This document shows positions 16,523 to 24,431 of a stretch of DNA of 35,912 nucleotides, in pieces. Both the position numbers and the translations under genes were made by a program. Position 1 is the first letter of the stretch. Each line of letters starts with the position of its first letter. This stretch comes from VFHP01 sp964443385 (GTDB taxonomy: Bacteria; Chloroflexota; Dehalococcoidia; Lucifugimonadales; UBA2985), in NCBI GenBank assembly GCA_964443385.1, contig CAYUCO010000033.1, forward strand, positions 1-35,912. The letters run 5' to 3'. The notes under the pieces were generated by a model. The model did no database searches, was not told where the DNA came from, and worked only from the letters and a program-made list of their open reading frames with translations.

Positions 16523-17296
16523 ATGGATTTTCTAAACAACTTATTATCAAGCTCCAGTGGTGTTTCCGAATGGGCTTTCATCGTACTTTGTATTTCTAGC
16601 TTTTTCACATCGGTTATATCTGCTGCTTTCGGATTAGGCGGAGGTGCTATGTTGATATCCATAATTGCATCTTTGATGCCTCCTATTGCGATAATACCCG
16701 TGCATGCAGTTATACAAGTGAGTTCAAATTTTTCTAGGGCCACAATGATGTGGAGTCATATCAAATATACATGGATGACGTCTTTTGTTTTAGGAACAAT
16801 TATTGGGGCAACTATAGGGGGACAAGTAGTTTTTGCTTTACCGGCGAATTTATTGAAAGGCATAATAGGCCTATTTATACTTTACTCTTTGTGGGGTCCT
16901 GCTTCTGGTGTAATTGGTCCGTCAAGGAAAACTTTTTTTGGAGTTGGAGTTGTATCATCATTCGCAACTATGTTTGTTGGCGGAACAGGCCCATTGATAG
17001 CACCATTCATAAGAGCTACTACCAGCGAACGTAGAATGACTGTAGCCACTCATGCGGCTTTTATGTCTTGCCAACACGGTGTTAAGATTTTAGCCTTTGG
17101 CCTGTTAGGTTTTTCTTTCACTCCTTATCTTTCCATTATAGTCTGCATGATTCTATTCGGAATTCTGGGTACTTGGTCAGGAAAGACGATTTTACTATGG
17201 ATGCCAGAGCGGATTTTCCGTAAAGCATTCAGCTTTGTTCTGACAATTTTAGCGCTTAGGTTATTATATGAATCTTTTATATATACTTGGTTCTGA
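16523..17296 (+). CDS. TauE/SafE-family sulfite/organosulfur anion permease
   Basis: A 257-residue membrane protein with about eight hydrophobic helices, in the TauE/SafE (DUF81) arrangement of two repeats. The first repeat carries SAAFGLGGGAMLISII near residues 32-50. The second carries VGGTGPLIAPFIRATTSERR near residues 150-170, and both glycine-rich motifs are hallmarks. The family is linked to export or uptake of sulfite, sulfoacetate and similar anions, but the substrate cannot be read from sequence. It follows the Rdx gene by 24 nt and ends 15 nt from a convergent amidase gene. Confidence 0.88.
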   Translation: MDFLNNLLSSSSGVSEWAFIVLCISSFFTSVISAAFGLGGGAMLISIIASLMPPIAIIPVHAVIQVSSNFSRATMMWSHIKYTWMTSFVLGTIIGATIGGQVVFALPANLLKGIIGLFILYSLWGPASGVIGPSRKTFFGVGVVSSFATMFVGGTGPLIAPFIRATTSERRMTVATHAAFMSCQHGVKILAFGLLGFSFTPYLSIIVCMILFGILGTWSGKTILLWMPERIFRKAFSFVLTILALRLLYESFIYTWF

Positions 17297-17311
17297 TTCA
17301 GCTAAGTATTG

Positions 17312-18724
17312 TCAAAAATCAGGTCTAACCTTGTGCCAGTTTGTAATCTCTTGAAAGCAATGGGCAGCTTTGAGGAGTGTTTGCTCATTGAATGGTTTAG
17401 CCACGAATTGTAATCCTATAGGAAGTTTCTTTTTGGTAAAGCCACAAGGTATTGATATTGCTGGTAACCCGATCGTGCTGAAGATACGGGTTATTCTTAG
17501 TAACGCTTCCCTTATGTGAACATCATGGTTGTTGATTTCAATGCGCTCTTGATCCAGGCGAGGAGCGGGTATAGAGGTGGTGGGAGTGGCTATTAAGTCT
17601 ACTTCGTCGAATTGTTTGATTAATCTGGCTTTTTCATCCATTCGTATTTGTTGTGCTTTAATATAAGACTCTGCTGTTATAAACAGGCCTGTTTCGATGC
17701 GCATTCTTATGATAGGATCGAAAGAATTCCCTTTATTCAGGACATTAGCTCGATGAATAGTGGCAGCTTCGGAAGTTTGAACAATACTTCCTGCCATGTT
17801 GATCAATTCCAGATTTGGATTAACAATTTCTTTCACAACTGCACCTAGCGTTTCAGTCTCTTCAATGGACTTGTAAAAAGCTAATTTTACTTCTGGATCC
17901 ACAAGATCCCATATAAAATTCTTTGGTATGCCTATGCGTATTCCCTTTATTCCCTCATCCAGGCCTTTTGTATAATCCTGCTGGCTTATCGCGGTTGAGT
18001 CAGGGTCTTTAGGATCGTATTTTACGAGGGTATTTAGTGCTATTGCCGTATCTTTGGCAGTTTTGGCCAGAGGCCCCACGTGATCCATAGACCAAGATAA
18101 AGGAGTAACTCCAAATCTACTTATCATTCCGAATGTAGGCTTTAGGCCAGTAATTCCACACAGCGAAGCTGGGACTCTCACAGAACCACCAGTGTCAGTG
18201 CCAATAGCCAAGGGTAGTTGGCCACTAGCAACAGCGACCCCCGCACCGCTACTCGAACCACCGGCCATGTGTTCTACATTCCAAGGATTATTAGCGGGTC
18301 CGAAGTGTCTATTCAGGCTGGTTCCATCGAAGGCAAATTCAGTCATATGTAATTTTCCAAGACAATATGAGCCAGCTTCATTTAGAAGGTCTGCTACGGT
18401 AGAGTTCTCATGAGGAATAAACTCCTTGTTTATGTTCGATCCAGAGGTGGTAGTCGTATCCTTTGTCCAAAATAAGTCTTTAAGTCCTATTGGTATACCG
18501 TGCAGCGGTCCTCTATAATTCCCTTTTATGATCTGTTTTTCAGCTTCTTCAGCTTTTAGTGTCCCATTGTCAAACATTTTTGTTATGAAAGAATTTAATA
18601 GAGGATTTGTTTTTTCTATTCTCTCTATGTATTTCCCCAAAACCTCCACAGGAGAGATTTGCTTCGTGCCAATATAATGGGAAAGTTCGTCTATGGTGAA
18701 TGTAAATATATCTTTATCAGGCAT
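17312..18724 (-). CDS. Amidase-signature family hydrolase (not GatA of the transamidosome)
   Basis: Amide hydrolase with the Ser-cisSer-Lys triad: Lys in GIPIGLKDLF (near residue 78), the glycine/serine loop GGSSSGAGVAVASG, and the nucleophile region GTDTGGSVRVPASLCGITGLKPT (shown only in part here: GGSVRVPASLCG). True GatA has GGSIRQPA at the latter site, so VPA argues for another amidase. The 470 residues are typical. It starts 3 nt after the stop of a small GatC/AtzG-like gene, a layout known from amidases that need a small partner subunit. The substrate is unknown; the nearby cyclodeaminase homologue hints at nitrogen compound catabolism. Confidence 0.9.
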   Translation of the reverse strand: MPDKDIFTFTIDELSHYIGTKQISPVEVLGKYIERIEKTNPLLNSFITKMFDNGTLKAEEAEKQIIKGNYRGPLHGIPIGLKDLFWTKDTTTTSGSNINKEFIPHENSTVADLLNEAGSYCLGKLHMTEFAFDGTSLNRHFGPANNPWNVEHMAGGSSSGAGVAVASGQLPLAIGTDTGGSVRVPASLCGITGLKPTFGMISRFGVTPLSWSMDHVGPLAKTAKDTAIALNTLVKYDPKDPDSTAISQQDYTKGLDEGIKGIRIGIPKNFIWDLVDPEVKLAFYKSIEETETLGAVVKEIVNPNLELINMAGSIVQTSEAATIHRANVLNKGNSFDPIIRMRIETGLFITAESYIKAQQIRMDEKARLIKQFDEVDLIATPTTSIPAPRLDQERIEINNHDVHIREALLRITRIFSTIGLPAISIPCGFTKKKLPIGLQFVAKPFNEQTLLKAAHCFQEITNWHKVRPDF

Positions 18725-18727
18725 TTC

Positions 18728-18919
18728 TTAGGATTTTTCTTTCATGTCTGGGTAATCTTTAGTGCGAGGAAGTATTATATGGTCTAGTTCTTGCATTCTT
18801 CTGTACATGGCTTGTACTTCGATATATAAATCTTCCATGTGACCATCATCTGTGTTGAATCCTTGTTGAGATGCCAATGTCAAAAATGATTCATAATCTA
18901 AATCTCGTCTTGTCTTCAA
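18728..18919 (-). CDS. Small GatC/AtzG-like protein, probable amidase partner
   Basis: A 63-residue helical protein that begins with a segment resembling the GatC/AtzG N-terminus (YESFLTLASQQGFNTDDGHMEDLYIEV), split here as helix FLTLASQQGF, a short acidic turn, and a second helix VQAMYRRMQELDHI. AtzG and GatC are small subunits that wrap around amidase-signature enzymes. The start is TTG at 18919 with an AAGGA site about 7 nt upstream. It precedes the amidase by 3 nt. The assignment rests on size, helix pattern and position, and is tentative. Confidence 0.5.
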   Translation of the reverse strand: MKTRRDLDYESFLTLASQQGFNTDDGHMEDLYIEVQAMYRRMQELDHIILPRTKDYPDMKEKS

Positions 18920-18960
18920 GTATTTTTCCTTATTACAAGAATACAGTGTAAGTAGGGTTC

Positions 18961-18989
18961 ATTGTATGATAGTTCATGTAGCTAGGCAA
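18961..18989 (-). promoter_or_regulatory. Predicted promoter of the small GatC-like/amidase operon
   Basis: On the minus strand, TTGCCT (-35, 18984-18989) and TACAAT (-10, 18961-18966) are 17 nt apart, about 42 nt upstream of the TTG start at 18919. Confidence 0.5.
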
Positions 18990-19119
18990 ATAAGAAGCCA
19001 TTTGTCTGTGGTTTTGGTTGCATCGTGTGGTTATAATGAGAGTTATTAACGGTGTCTTATATTACATTCGCCTAACATTATGATTGAAGATCTTAACGAC
19101 ATAGCTTGGAGGAGACAAA

Positions 19120-20067
19120 ATGACGATATTTCTTTCTGAAAACGATGTTGTGGAATTGTTAGATATGCCGGGAGCTATAGGTGCCTTAGAAAAAGGCTTC
19201 AAAGAAAAATCCTCTGGTACTGCTGTCAATCTGTCTAGAGTCCGCCCAGAGGCAAATGGAATCGGTCTAACTATGATGGTTTCAGTTCTTGGAGATATGA
19301 AAGTCAGTGGGTTTAAAGTTATGGGTGCAGGCAAACCGTTGGTTCTTCTATACGGAGGCGAGTCCAAAAGGTTGTTGGCAATCATTGAGGCTAGTTCACT
19401 TGGACAAATAAGAACTGGTGCAGCAAGTGGTTTAGCGACTAAGTACATGTCAGCAGAAAAGGCAGGTACGGTAGGAATTGTGGGAACGGGATTCCAGGCT
19501 AGATCTCAATTATCTGCTATATGCAGCGTTCGTGACATTAGTTTAATAAAAGCATTTAGCAGGAATCAAAACAGACGGGAAGAATTCGCTGATATTATGA
19601 GCAAATCTCTACAGATAGACGTAGTATCTGTAGATTCTGCTGAAGAAGCCGTAATAGATACGGATATAGTCGTGGCCATCACTAATGTGAGAACCCTTGA
19701 TCCAGTTGTATTTGGTGATTGGGTTAAAGCAGGAGCTCATATAAACGCCGCCGGTGCCAATTCTTTGAGTAGGAGAGAATTAGACGAACAGGCGATAACT
19801 AGATCATCTGTCATTGCCGTTGATGATTTGGAGCAAGCCAGGATAGAATGTGCTGACTTGGTAGTTGCAATAGACTCAGGGGTTGTTAGTTGGGATAAAA
19901 TCGTGGAATTATCAGATATTGTTTCTGGCAATCTGTCAGGTACCAGCGATGATAATTCTTTTACACTATTTGAGTCTCAGGGAATAGCCTTAGAGGATAT
20001 TTGTGTTGCATCTTATATATACGAGAAGGCTATATTAATGGGAATCGGTGAAACACTGTCTTTTTGA
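19120..20067 (+). CDS. Ornithine cyclodeaminase / mu-crystallin family oxidoreductase
   Basis: An NAD(P)-dependent imino-acid enzyme family that includes ornithine and lysine cyclodeaminases, alanine dehydrogenase (archaeal) and ketimine reductases. The 315 residues are typical. The N-terminal half has the substrate pocket (LSRVRPEANG, then FKVMGAG). The Rossmann dinucleotide motif GIVGTGFQARSQL is near residue 124. The family-typical block VFGDWVKAGAHINAAGAN is near residues 190-210 (the last part is AGAHINAAGAN). ATG at 19120 has a GGAGGAG site just upstream, and a TATAAT box lies at 19032-19037 without a good -35. Which imino acid it uses cannot be told. Confidence 0.9.
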   Translation: MTIFLSENDVVELLDMPGAIGALEKGFKEKSSGTAVNLSRVRPEANGIGLTMMVSVLGDMKVSGFKVMGAGKPLVLLYGGESKRLLAIIEASSLGQIRTGAASGLATKYMSAEKAGTVGIVGTGFQARSQLSAICSVRDISLIKAFSRNQNRREEFADIMSKSLQIDVVSVDSAEEAVIDTDIVVAITNVRTLDPVVFGDWVKAGAHINAAGANSLSRRELDEQAITRSSVIAVDDLEQARIECADLVVAIDSGVVSWDKIVELSDIVSGNLSGTSDDNSFTLFESQGIALEDICVASYIYEKAILMGIGETLSF

Positions 20068-20074
20068 TGTTTAC

Positions 20075-20866
20075 CTAAGGTGTTAAAGTTACTTCTCCTG
20101 CAGGGAGAATTTTTGCATTTCCATCTGGTAGTCTCAAAATTAAACTACCATTTGTGTCTACATCTTCTGCTATACCCGCATAGGTATGGTCACCCCATCT
20201 GACGGTGATGTTATCCCCTATATTGTCCAAATACATTTTCCATTCACGATTGATGCTATCGTAATCTACAACGTTAAGATATAGATTCTCTAGCTCCTTC
20301 ATGAAAGACTTTAAAAATGCGACTCTATTCGTGAAGGTATTCGTTTCTTGGAATATACTGGTGGCTATTGCTGATATGGATGAGATTTTAATAGGTTGTG
20401 AATTTACGTTTACCCCAACGCCTATTATAGAATAATTTTGGTCTTGATGGACACCAATGCGGTTTTCTATCAAGATTCCGGCAACCTTTTTTTTGTTTAT
20501 GCGTAAATCATTGGGCCATTTTATGGATACATTTTTGTTATAGGGAAGGAAATTACGCATAACTCTGGCCAATGCAAGAGACGTAATTATCCCCAATCTC
20601 ACAAGAATTTCTGTTGAAGGATTCAGTATCAACGATATATACAGATTAACACCGTATGGTGAAACCCAATTCCTATCGAACCTGCCCTTACCTCCGGTTT
20701 GTTCCTCTGCAATTACTAATGTTCCTTCAGGGGCACTATTACTAACTAATTCACGAGCCTCGGTCATAGTAGAAATAGTTGACTCAAGGAATACTATAGA
20801 GTGTCCCAAAACCTTGGTTGATAAAGCTTGTTTGATTGTGTGTTCTCTGAAATCATCTTCAGGCAT
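20075..20866 (-). CDS. birA: Biotin--[acetyl-CoA-carboxylase] ligase, no DNA-binding domain
   Basis: Attaches biotin to carboxylase carrier proteins through biotinyl-AMP. The 263 residues lack the N-terminal helix-turn-helix of E. coli BirA, so it is a class I ligase without repressor function. The biotinyl-AMP loop reads GGKGRFDRNW, a variant of the usual GRGRxGRxW. KWPNDL, KKVAGILIE and IIGVGVNVN follow in the normal order, and the small SH3-like C-terminal domain is present (VRWGDHTYAGIAEDV). It converges on the cyclodeaminase gene with a 7-nt gap. RNase P RNA lies about 75 nt upstream on the same strand. Confidence 0.94.
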   Translation of the reverse strand: MPEDDFREHTIKQALSTKVLGHSIVFLESTISTMTEARELVSNSAPEGTLVIAEEQTGGKGRFDRNWVSPYGVNLYISLILNPSTEILVRLGIITSLALARVMRNFLPYNKNVSIKWPNDLRINKKKVAGILIENRIGVHQDQNYSIIGVGVNVNSQPIKISSISAIATSIFQETNTFTNRVAFLKSFMKELENLYLNVVDYDSINREWKMYLDNIGDNITVRWGDHTYAGIAEDVDTNGSLILRLPDGNAKILPAGEVTLTP

Positions 20867-20940
20867 TACTATGTAGCTTAACAGGTAATAAAATTGGTGT
20901 CATTTTTGTTGTCCGTATTTTAGTATTTAGCAACACAAAG

Positions 20941-21298
20941 TCGTTGAAGGTAGATATATAAGCCGAGTTCTGTATCTCTGGGTAGAGACAGTGATCATTT
21001 ATCTGGGACTACAATTACTTGCAGCCTCTAGCAGCCAACCCGAGAACGACCTGAGCTATCTTGGTTCTCCTATTTGGCCTTGCTCCGAGTGGGGTTTGCC
21101 ATGCCTTCAATGTCACCATTGAAGCGGTGAGCTCTTAACTCGCCATTTCACCTTTGCCTTTTTTAAGAGGTAGTTTGTTTTCTGTTGCACTTTCCGTCGG
21201 GTTTCCCCGCCTGGCTGTTAGCCAGCACCCTGCTCAGCGGAGCTCGGACTTTCCTCCCCATATAATATGGAGCGATCACCCAATCTACCGATCAACGA
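20941..21298 (-). ncRNA. rnpB: RNase P RNA, bacterial type A
   Basis: Catalytic RNA that trims tRNA 5' ends. On the minus strand the conserved core is clear: GAGGAAAGUCCGAGCUCC near the 5' end (P4 side), GGAAAGUGCAACAGAAAACA, GUGGAAGCAAGGCC-like block reading CUCGGAGCAAGGCCAAAUAG, and ACAGAACUCGGCUUAU near the 3' end. The P4 pairing is kept by a compensatory change (CCGAG with CUCGG). The ends are set by P1: UCGUUGA plus GGUAGAU at the 5' side pair with AUCUACC plus UCAACGA at the 3' side. This gives about 358 nt. No terminator hairpin with a U-tract follows, so the exact 3' end is uncertain. Confidence 0.95.
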
Positions 21299-21304
21299 TA
21301 GATA

Positions 21305-21333
21305 ATTTTATCATTAGAGCGATAACGCGTCAA
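21305..21333 (-). promoter_or_regulatory. Predicted rnpB promoter overlapping the upstream stop codon
   Basis: On the minus strand, TTGACG (-35, 21328-21333) and TAAAAT (-10, 21305-21310) have a 17-nt spacer, each matching consensus at five of six bases. Transcription would start near 21298, exactly where P1 pairing puts the RNA 5' end. The TGA inside the -35 box is the stop codon of the recombinase-like gene. Confidence 0.75.
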
Positions 21334-22697
21334 AAATGCTTAAGTTTTATATCTATTGAATCGTCAGATACGGTTACTTTTTCTATGAGACCCTTATATA
21401 AGGGGATTAATGTATTTGAATCCAGAGTATGCCAACTATTTATTACATTGGACAGATTGCCACTGTTTATAGCATTGGCGAGTATGTTGTCATCAGGTGA
21501 GGTATGACCTATATTTTGTCTGGTTTTCTTTATACTACTGACGGCATCTCTCATATATGAAAGAGATATCAATCCGGCGGCTGCAGATTCTAAAGTTTTT
21601 ATAAAATTTGGGTCAGGATATTCTGTTTGGGTGCTGCTATCTGGTAAAGAAGACAGTCCTGCTGCCATGACCTTTATATTCACTTCCCCGTTTATAAGAG
21701 ATTCTTTCATTTGGTCCTTTATCTTTTGTTCCAATACATCAGATTTCCATGTGTGATAGTTGCACATACCTTTGTTAACTCTTGATTGGCACTGATAATA
21801 TCTGTAGGTGCCGGTTACATGAGAGGAATCCTTTCTCCTCCATCCTTGTTGTCTGTTAACTCCTATCATATTGTTGTCACAATAAGCACAGTAGATCATG
21901 CCAGACAGCATAAATGGTTCGTTGCTTAATTGTGCTCTGCGCGTGTTAAACCTCCCTAAGATTTCCTGCGCCATTCTAAAAGTTTCAGGTTCTATTATTG
22001 GGGTGTGGTTCCTAGGAGTTACAATACCGAATCTATTATAGGTGCCAATATAGGACCGGTTTTTAAGGATGTCTCTTATAGTTACTATAGACCATCCTCG
22101 GCCACTCCTTGTAGTGACTCCCATCTGATTTAGCTTAGAGACAATGCGTCTCATTCCCATATTTTCTTTTGTATACATCTGGAAAATATGTTTTACTGCA
22201 CTGTACTCATTTTCATTGAGTTCTAGTTTGCCGTCAGAACCAATTTTGTATCCAAAAGGTGGCTTCCCGAGTCCCTCACCTCTCATTGCTTTGGCCATCA
22301 TAGCTTCTTTTATTTGTTGACCCCTAGTGCCTTTGGGATTAACGTTGGCCCATCGTTTTAATGCATATTGGAAAGGATCTGGTACGTCTCCAGTTGTGCA
22401 TATAACTTTAGCTCCAAAAGAATCAAGCTCAAGAATTCGATCTATAGAAGACTCAAGGTCATAACCAAGAACCTCTGTGCCACTTATTAATAAGAGGAAT
22501 TCGGAACCAGATTCTTGGAGGTATTTTAACAGTAGGTCGTAGCCAGAACGGTTTGTATTATCGATTTTCCTGTCCACAAATTCCGTCACGGCTTGGTGGT
22601 CATTTTGAGCACAATAGGAAATGAAGTCTTCTCTTTGATTGGACAAGAAGAATTCAGGTGATTCTGTGTCTTCGTAGAAATATCCTATGGCTTTCAT
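21330..22697 (-). CDS. Serine-recombinase-like protein lacking catalytic residues
   Basis: A 455-residue protein with the layout of large serine recombinases. A resolvase-like N-terminal domain (1-115) is followed by a Recombinase domain (about 143-250: GKPPFGYKIG, NRSYIGTYNRFG) and a zinc ribbon with Cys270/Cys273 and Cys303/Cys312. The N-terminal motif Y-x-R-x-S reads GYFYEDTES, so Arg8 and the nucleophile Ser10 appear replaced by Tyr and Asp. The arginine cluster normally in LDRLGRS reads SGTEVLGYD. QRE at 21-23 survives. It should not cut DNA, but its DNA-binding modules look intact. ATG follows the upstream gene by 6 nt, and rnpB follows it, so it sits in a housekeeping operon. The role is unknown; a domesticated DNA-binding protein is the likeliest reading. 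Confidence 0.82.
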   Translation of the reverse strand: MKAIGYFYEDTESPEFFLSNQREDFISYCAQNDHQAVTEFVDRKIDNTNRSGYDLLLKYLQESGSEFLLLISGTEVLGYDLESSIDRILELDSFGAKVICTTGDVPDPFQYALKRWANVNPKGTRGQQIKEAMMAKAMRGEGLGKPPFGYKIGSDGKLELNENEYSAVKHIFQMYTKENMGMRRIVSKLNQMGVTTRSGRGWSIVTIRDILKNRSYIGTYNRFGIVTPRNHTPIIEPETFRMAQEILGRFNTRRAQLSNEPFMLSGMIYCAYCDNNMIGVNRQQGWRRKDSSHVTGTYRYYQCQSRVNKGMCNYHTWKSDVLEQKIKDQMKESLINGEVNIKVMAAGLSSLPDSSTQTEYPDPNFIKTLESAAAGLISLSYMRDAVSSIKKTRQNIGHTSPDDNILANAINSGNLSNVINSWHTLDSNTLIPLYKGLIEKVTVSDDSIDIKLKHF

Positions 22698-22703
22698 AAC
22701 ATT

Positions 22704-23405
22704 TTAAATGGAGACTAATATTCTGCTACAACTTGGGCATTGGACCGGAGTCTTTGATGTTTTAGTTGATTGTACTAGCCCTGTGGGTAGAGAGATACGG
22801 CATCCTTGGCACATGCCCCTGTCTATTTTTACCACAGGATCTGATATGCGTGATTTGTTTATGGTCTCGTAAAGGTTTAAATGTTGGGAGTTTATTGAAG
22901 TAGAAAGTTTGGAGCGATACTCTCTTAGTTGAACCGAGGAGTCTTCTAATGTTTTCTTTTTTTTATTTAAAACCTTCTCTTCTTCGAGTTTCCTTAACTT
23001 TATTTTGGCGATAGATGTCTCTAATTTATCTACAACATATTTGGTTTTCTCTACAGATTGCAATGTCTTCAGTAATGAATCCTCGCAGCTTTGCTGTTGC
23101 GCCCTGATCATACTCAATTCTTTCTGCATGTCTTCTAATTCTCGTGGGTTGGATATAGAACCACCGTATAGGTCCTTTTCTATTTTATCTCCTTTGGTTT
23201 TGGTAGATTGAAATAAAAGTTCAGAATCAGTTCGCCTGGTTTCTTGTGTCTGTAAAATGGTTGATGCTTTGTTGAGATTTTCCTGATTCTGGTGCAGAAT
23301 ATAATTATCATTAAGAGCCAAGTCAATTTCTCTTATCGACTCGCTACAATATTCTATCTTGCGGTCTGTGCTGCTGAGATCGTAGAGTTTTTCGATACCG
23401 GTCAT
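22704..23405 (-). CDS. Coiled-coil protein with C-terminal C4 zinc ribbon (DUF164/zf-RING_7 type)
   Basis: A 233-residue protein: a long alpha-helical coiled coil over residues 1-185 with a helical-hairpin heptad pattern, then a zinc ribbon with Cys199/Cys202 (CQGCRISLP) and Cys223/Cys226 (CPSC) next to the C-terminus. This is the DUF164 family, widespread in bacteria; proposed roles are nucleic-acid related but unproven. I start at the second ATG (23405) because GGAG lies six bases upstream of it; ATG at 23417 has no such site. The recombinase-like gene follows after 6 nt, so the two are co-transcribed. About 237 nt separate it from the divergent ccdA-like gene. Confidence 0.88.
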   Translation of the reverse strand: MTGIEKLYDLSSTDRKIEYCSESIREIDLALNDNYILHQNQENLNKASTILQTQETRRTDSELLFQSTKTKGDKIEKDLYGGSISNPRELEDMQKELSMIRAQQQSCEDSLLKTLQSVEKTKYVVDKLETSIAKIKLRKLEEEKVLNKKKKTLEDSSVQLREYRSKLSTSINSQHLNLYETINKSRISDPVVKIDRGMCQGCRISLPTGLVQSTKTSKTPVQCPSCSRILVSI

Positions 23406-23642
23406 ATTATGCTCCATCCACAGTCATTTTATGTACTGCTATGCTTAGTTGTCAATAAAACATATTTGTATTAACTGGGTGGTTTAGAGTTATGGTTTAT
23501 TTGTTCCATATACATAACAAATAGCAGTGTAAGTGCATGTATGTCATAGCAAGTACTTATAAGCGATTATACGTGTTTAGTTACAACGTGGTGACAATAG
23601 TACAATGTATAATAAGGTCAATCTACTTGGAGGATTTGAACA

Positions 23643-24350
23643 TTGTTTTTGGACATACCTATAGCTTTTGCCTTTAGCGCAGGGGTAGTAGCTGCTTTTA
23701 ATCCTTGTGGAGTCGTTATGTTACCGGCATACATAGGGTATCAGTTAGGAGCAGTTTCCGAGACTGACAATCCTTTGAAAGCTGTAATGCAAGGCATTGG
23801 CCTGGGCCTGATGGCTACTGCTGGATTTGTGGTGTTCTCGTTACTTGCAGGAATAGCAGTAACTGCAACGGGCGGCTACATAGTTAGCATTTTCCCGATA
23901 GCAGGATTGATGGTGGGCATAATGATTTTGATGGCTGGATTGTGGCTAATTATTACCAGAGATCATTTATCATTAACTATAGTTTCGCGAGTAGGGCTTA
24001 GTAATAGGAAGGGTTATCGAGGTGTTTTCATTTTCGGTATATTATATGCTGTGTCTTCGTTGGGGTGTGCCTTTCCCATATTCCTAGCGGCCGTTGGCAT
24101 ATTATCTGGCAATCAACTAGGCGAGATGAAATTTTTAGAATCTATAGCAAGATTTGTGAGTTATGGATTAGGGATGGGACTTGTATTGACATCTGCCACA
24201 CTAGGAGTTGTTCTTTTTAGAGATATTGTGACTCAATTCATCAAAAGGATGGTTCCATTAGTAGGCTTTATGGGCAATATATTCCTAGTGTTTTCTGGGT
24301 TGTATCTTGTATATTACTGGATATTTGGAGACGGAAGGTTGTTGATGTAG
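23643..24350 (+). CDS. ccdA: CcdA/DsbD-type transmembrane thiol-disulfide transporter
   Basis: Membrane protein passing reducing equivalents across the membrane to extracytoplasmic thiol proteins, for example during cytochrome c maturation. The 235 residues form about six helices. The two redox cysteines are in place: Cys22 in AAFNPCGVVMLPAY (helix 1) and Cys142 in SSLGCAFPIFLA (helix 4). The start is TTG at 23643 with GGAGG at 23629-23633. A TATAAT box lies at 23608-23613 but no convincing -35 is seen. No thioredoxin-like or cytochrome c assembly partner is adjacent; a Rieske ferredoxin gene follows by 81 nt. Confidence 0.88.
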   Translation: MFLDIPIAFAFSAGVVAAFNPCGVVMLPAYIGYQLGAVSETDNPLKAVMQGIGLGLMATAGFVVFSLLAGIAVTATGGYIVSIFPIAGLMVGIMILMAGLWLIITRDHLSLTIVSRVGLSNRKGYRGVFIFGILYAVSSLGCAFPIFLAAVGILSGNQLGEMKFLESIARFVSYGLGMGLVLTSATLGVVLFRDIVTQFIKRMVPLVGFMGNIFLVFSGLYLVYYWIFGDGRLLM

Positions 24351-24431
24351 GAGTAGATAATATTTTCTAGTTTATGATATATTCCTTTTGCATTTTAAAC
24401 TGAATAGAAGAATACTTAAGGGGGTATCAGG

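Noticed and set aside
17312..18919. GatA and GatC of the glutamyl-tRNA amidotransferase
   Set aside because: The amidase has VPA instead of the QPA typical of GatA, no gatB is nearby, and the small protein is shorter than normal GatC.
21330..22697. An active integrase of a mobile element
   Set aside because: Catalytic Ser and Arg residues appear missing, there are no att-like repeats or cargo genes, and neighbours are housekeeping genes in tight spacing.
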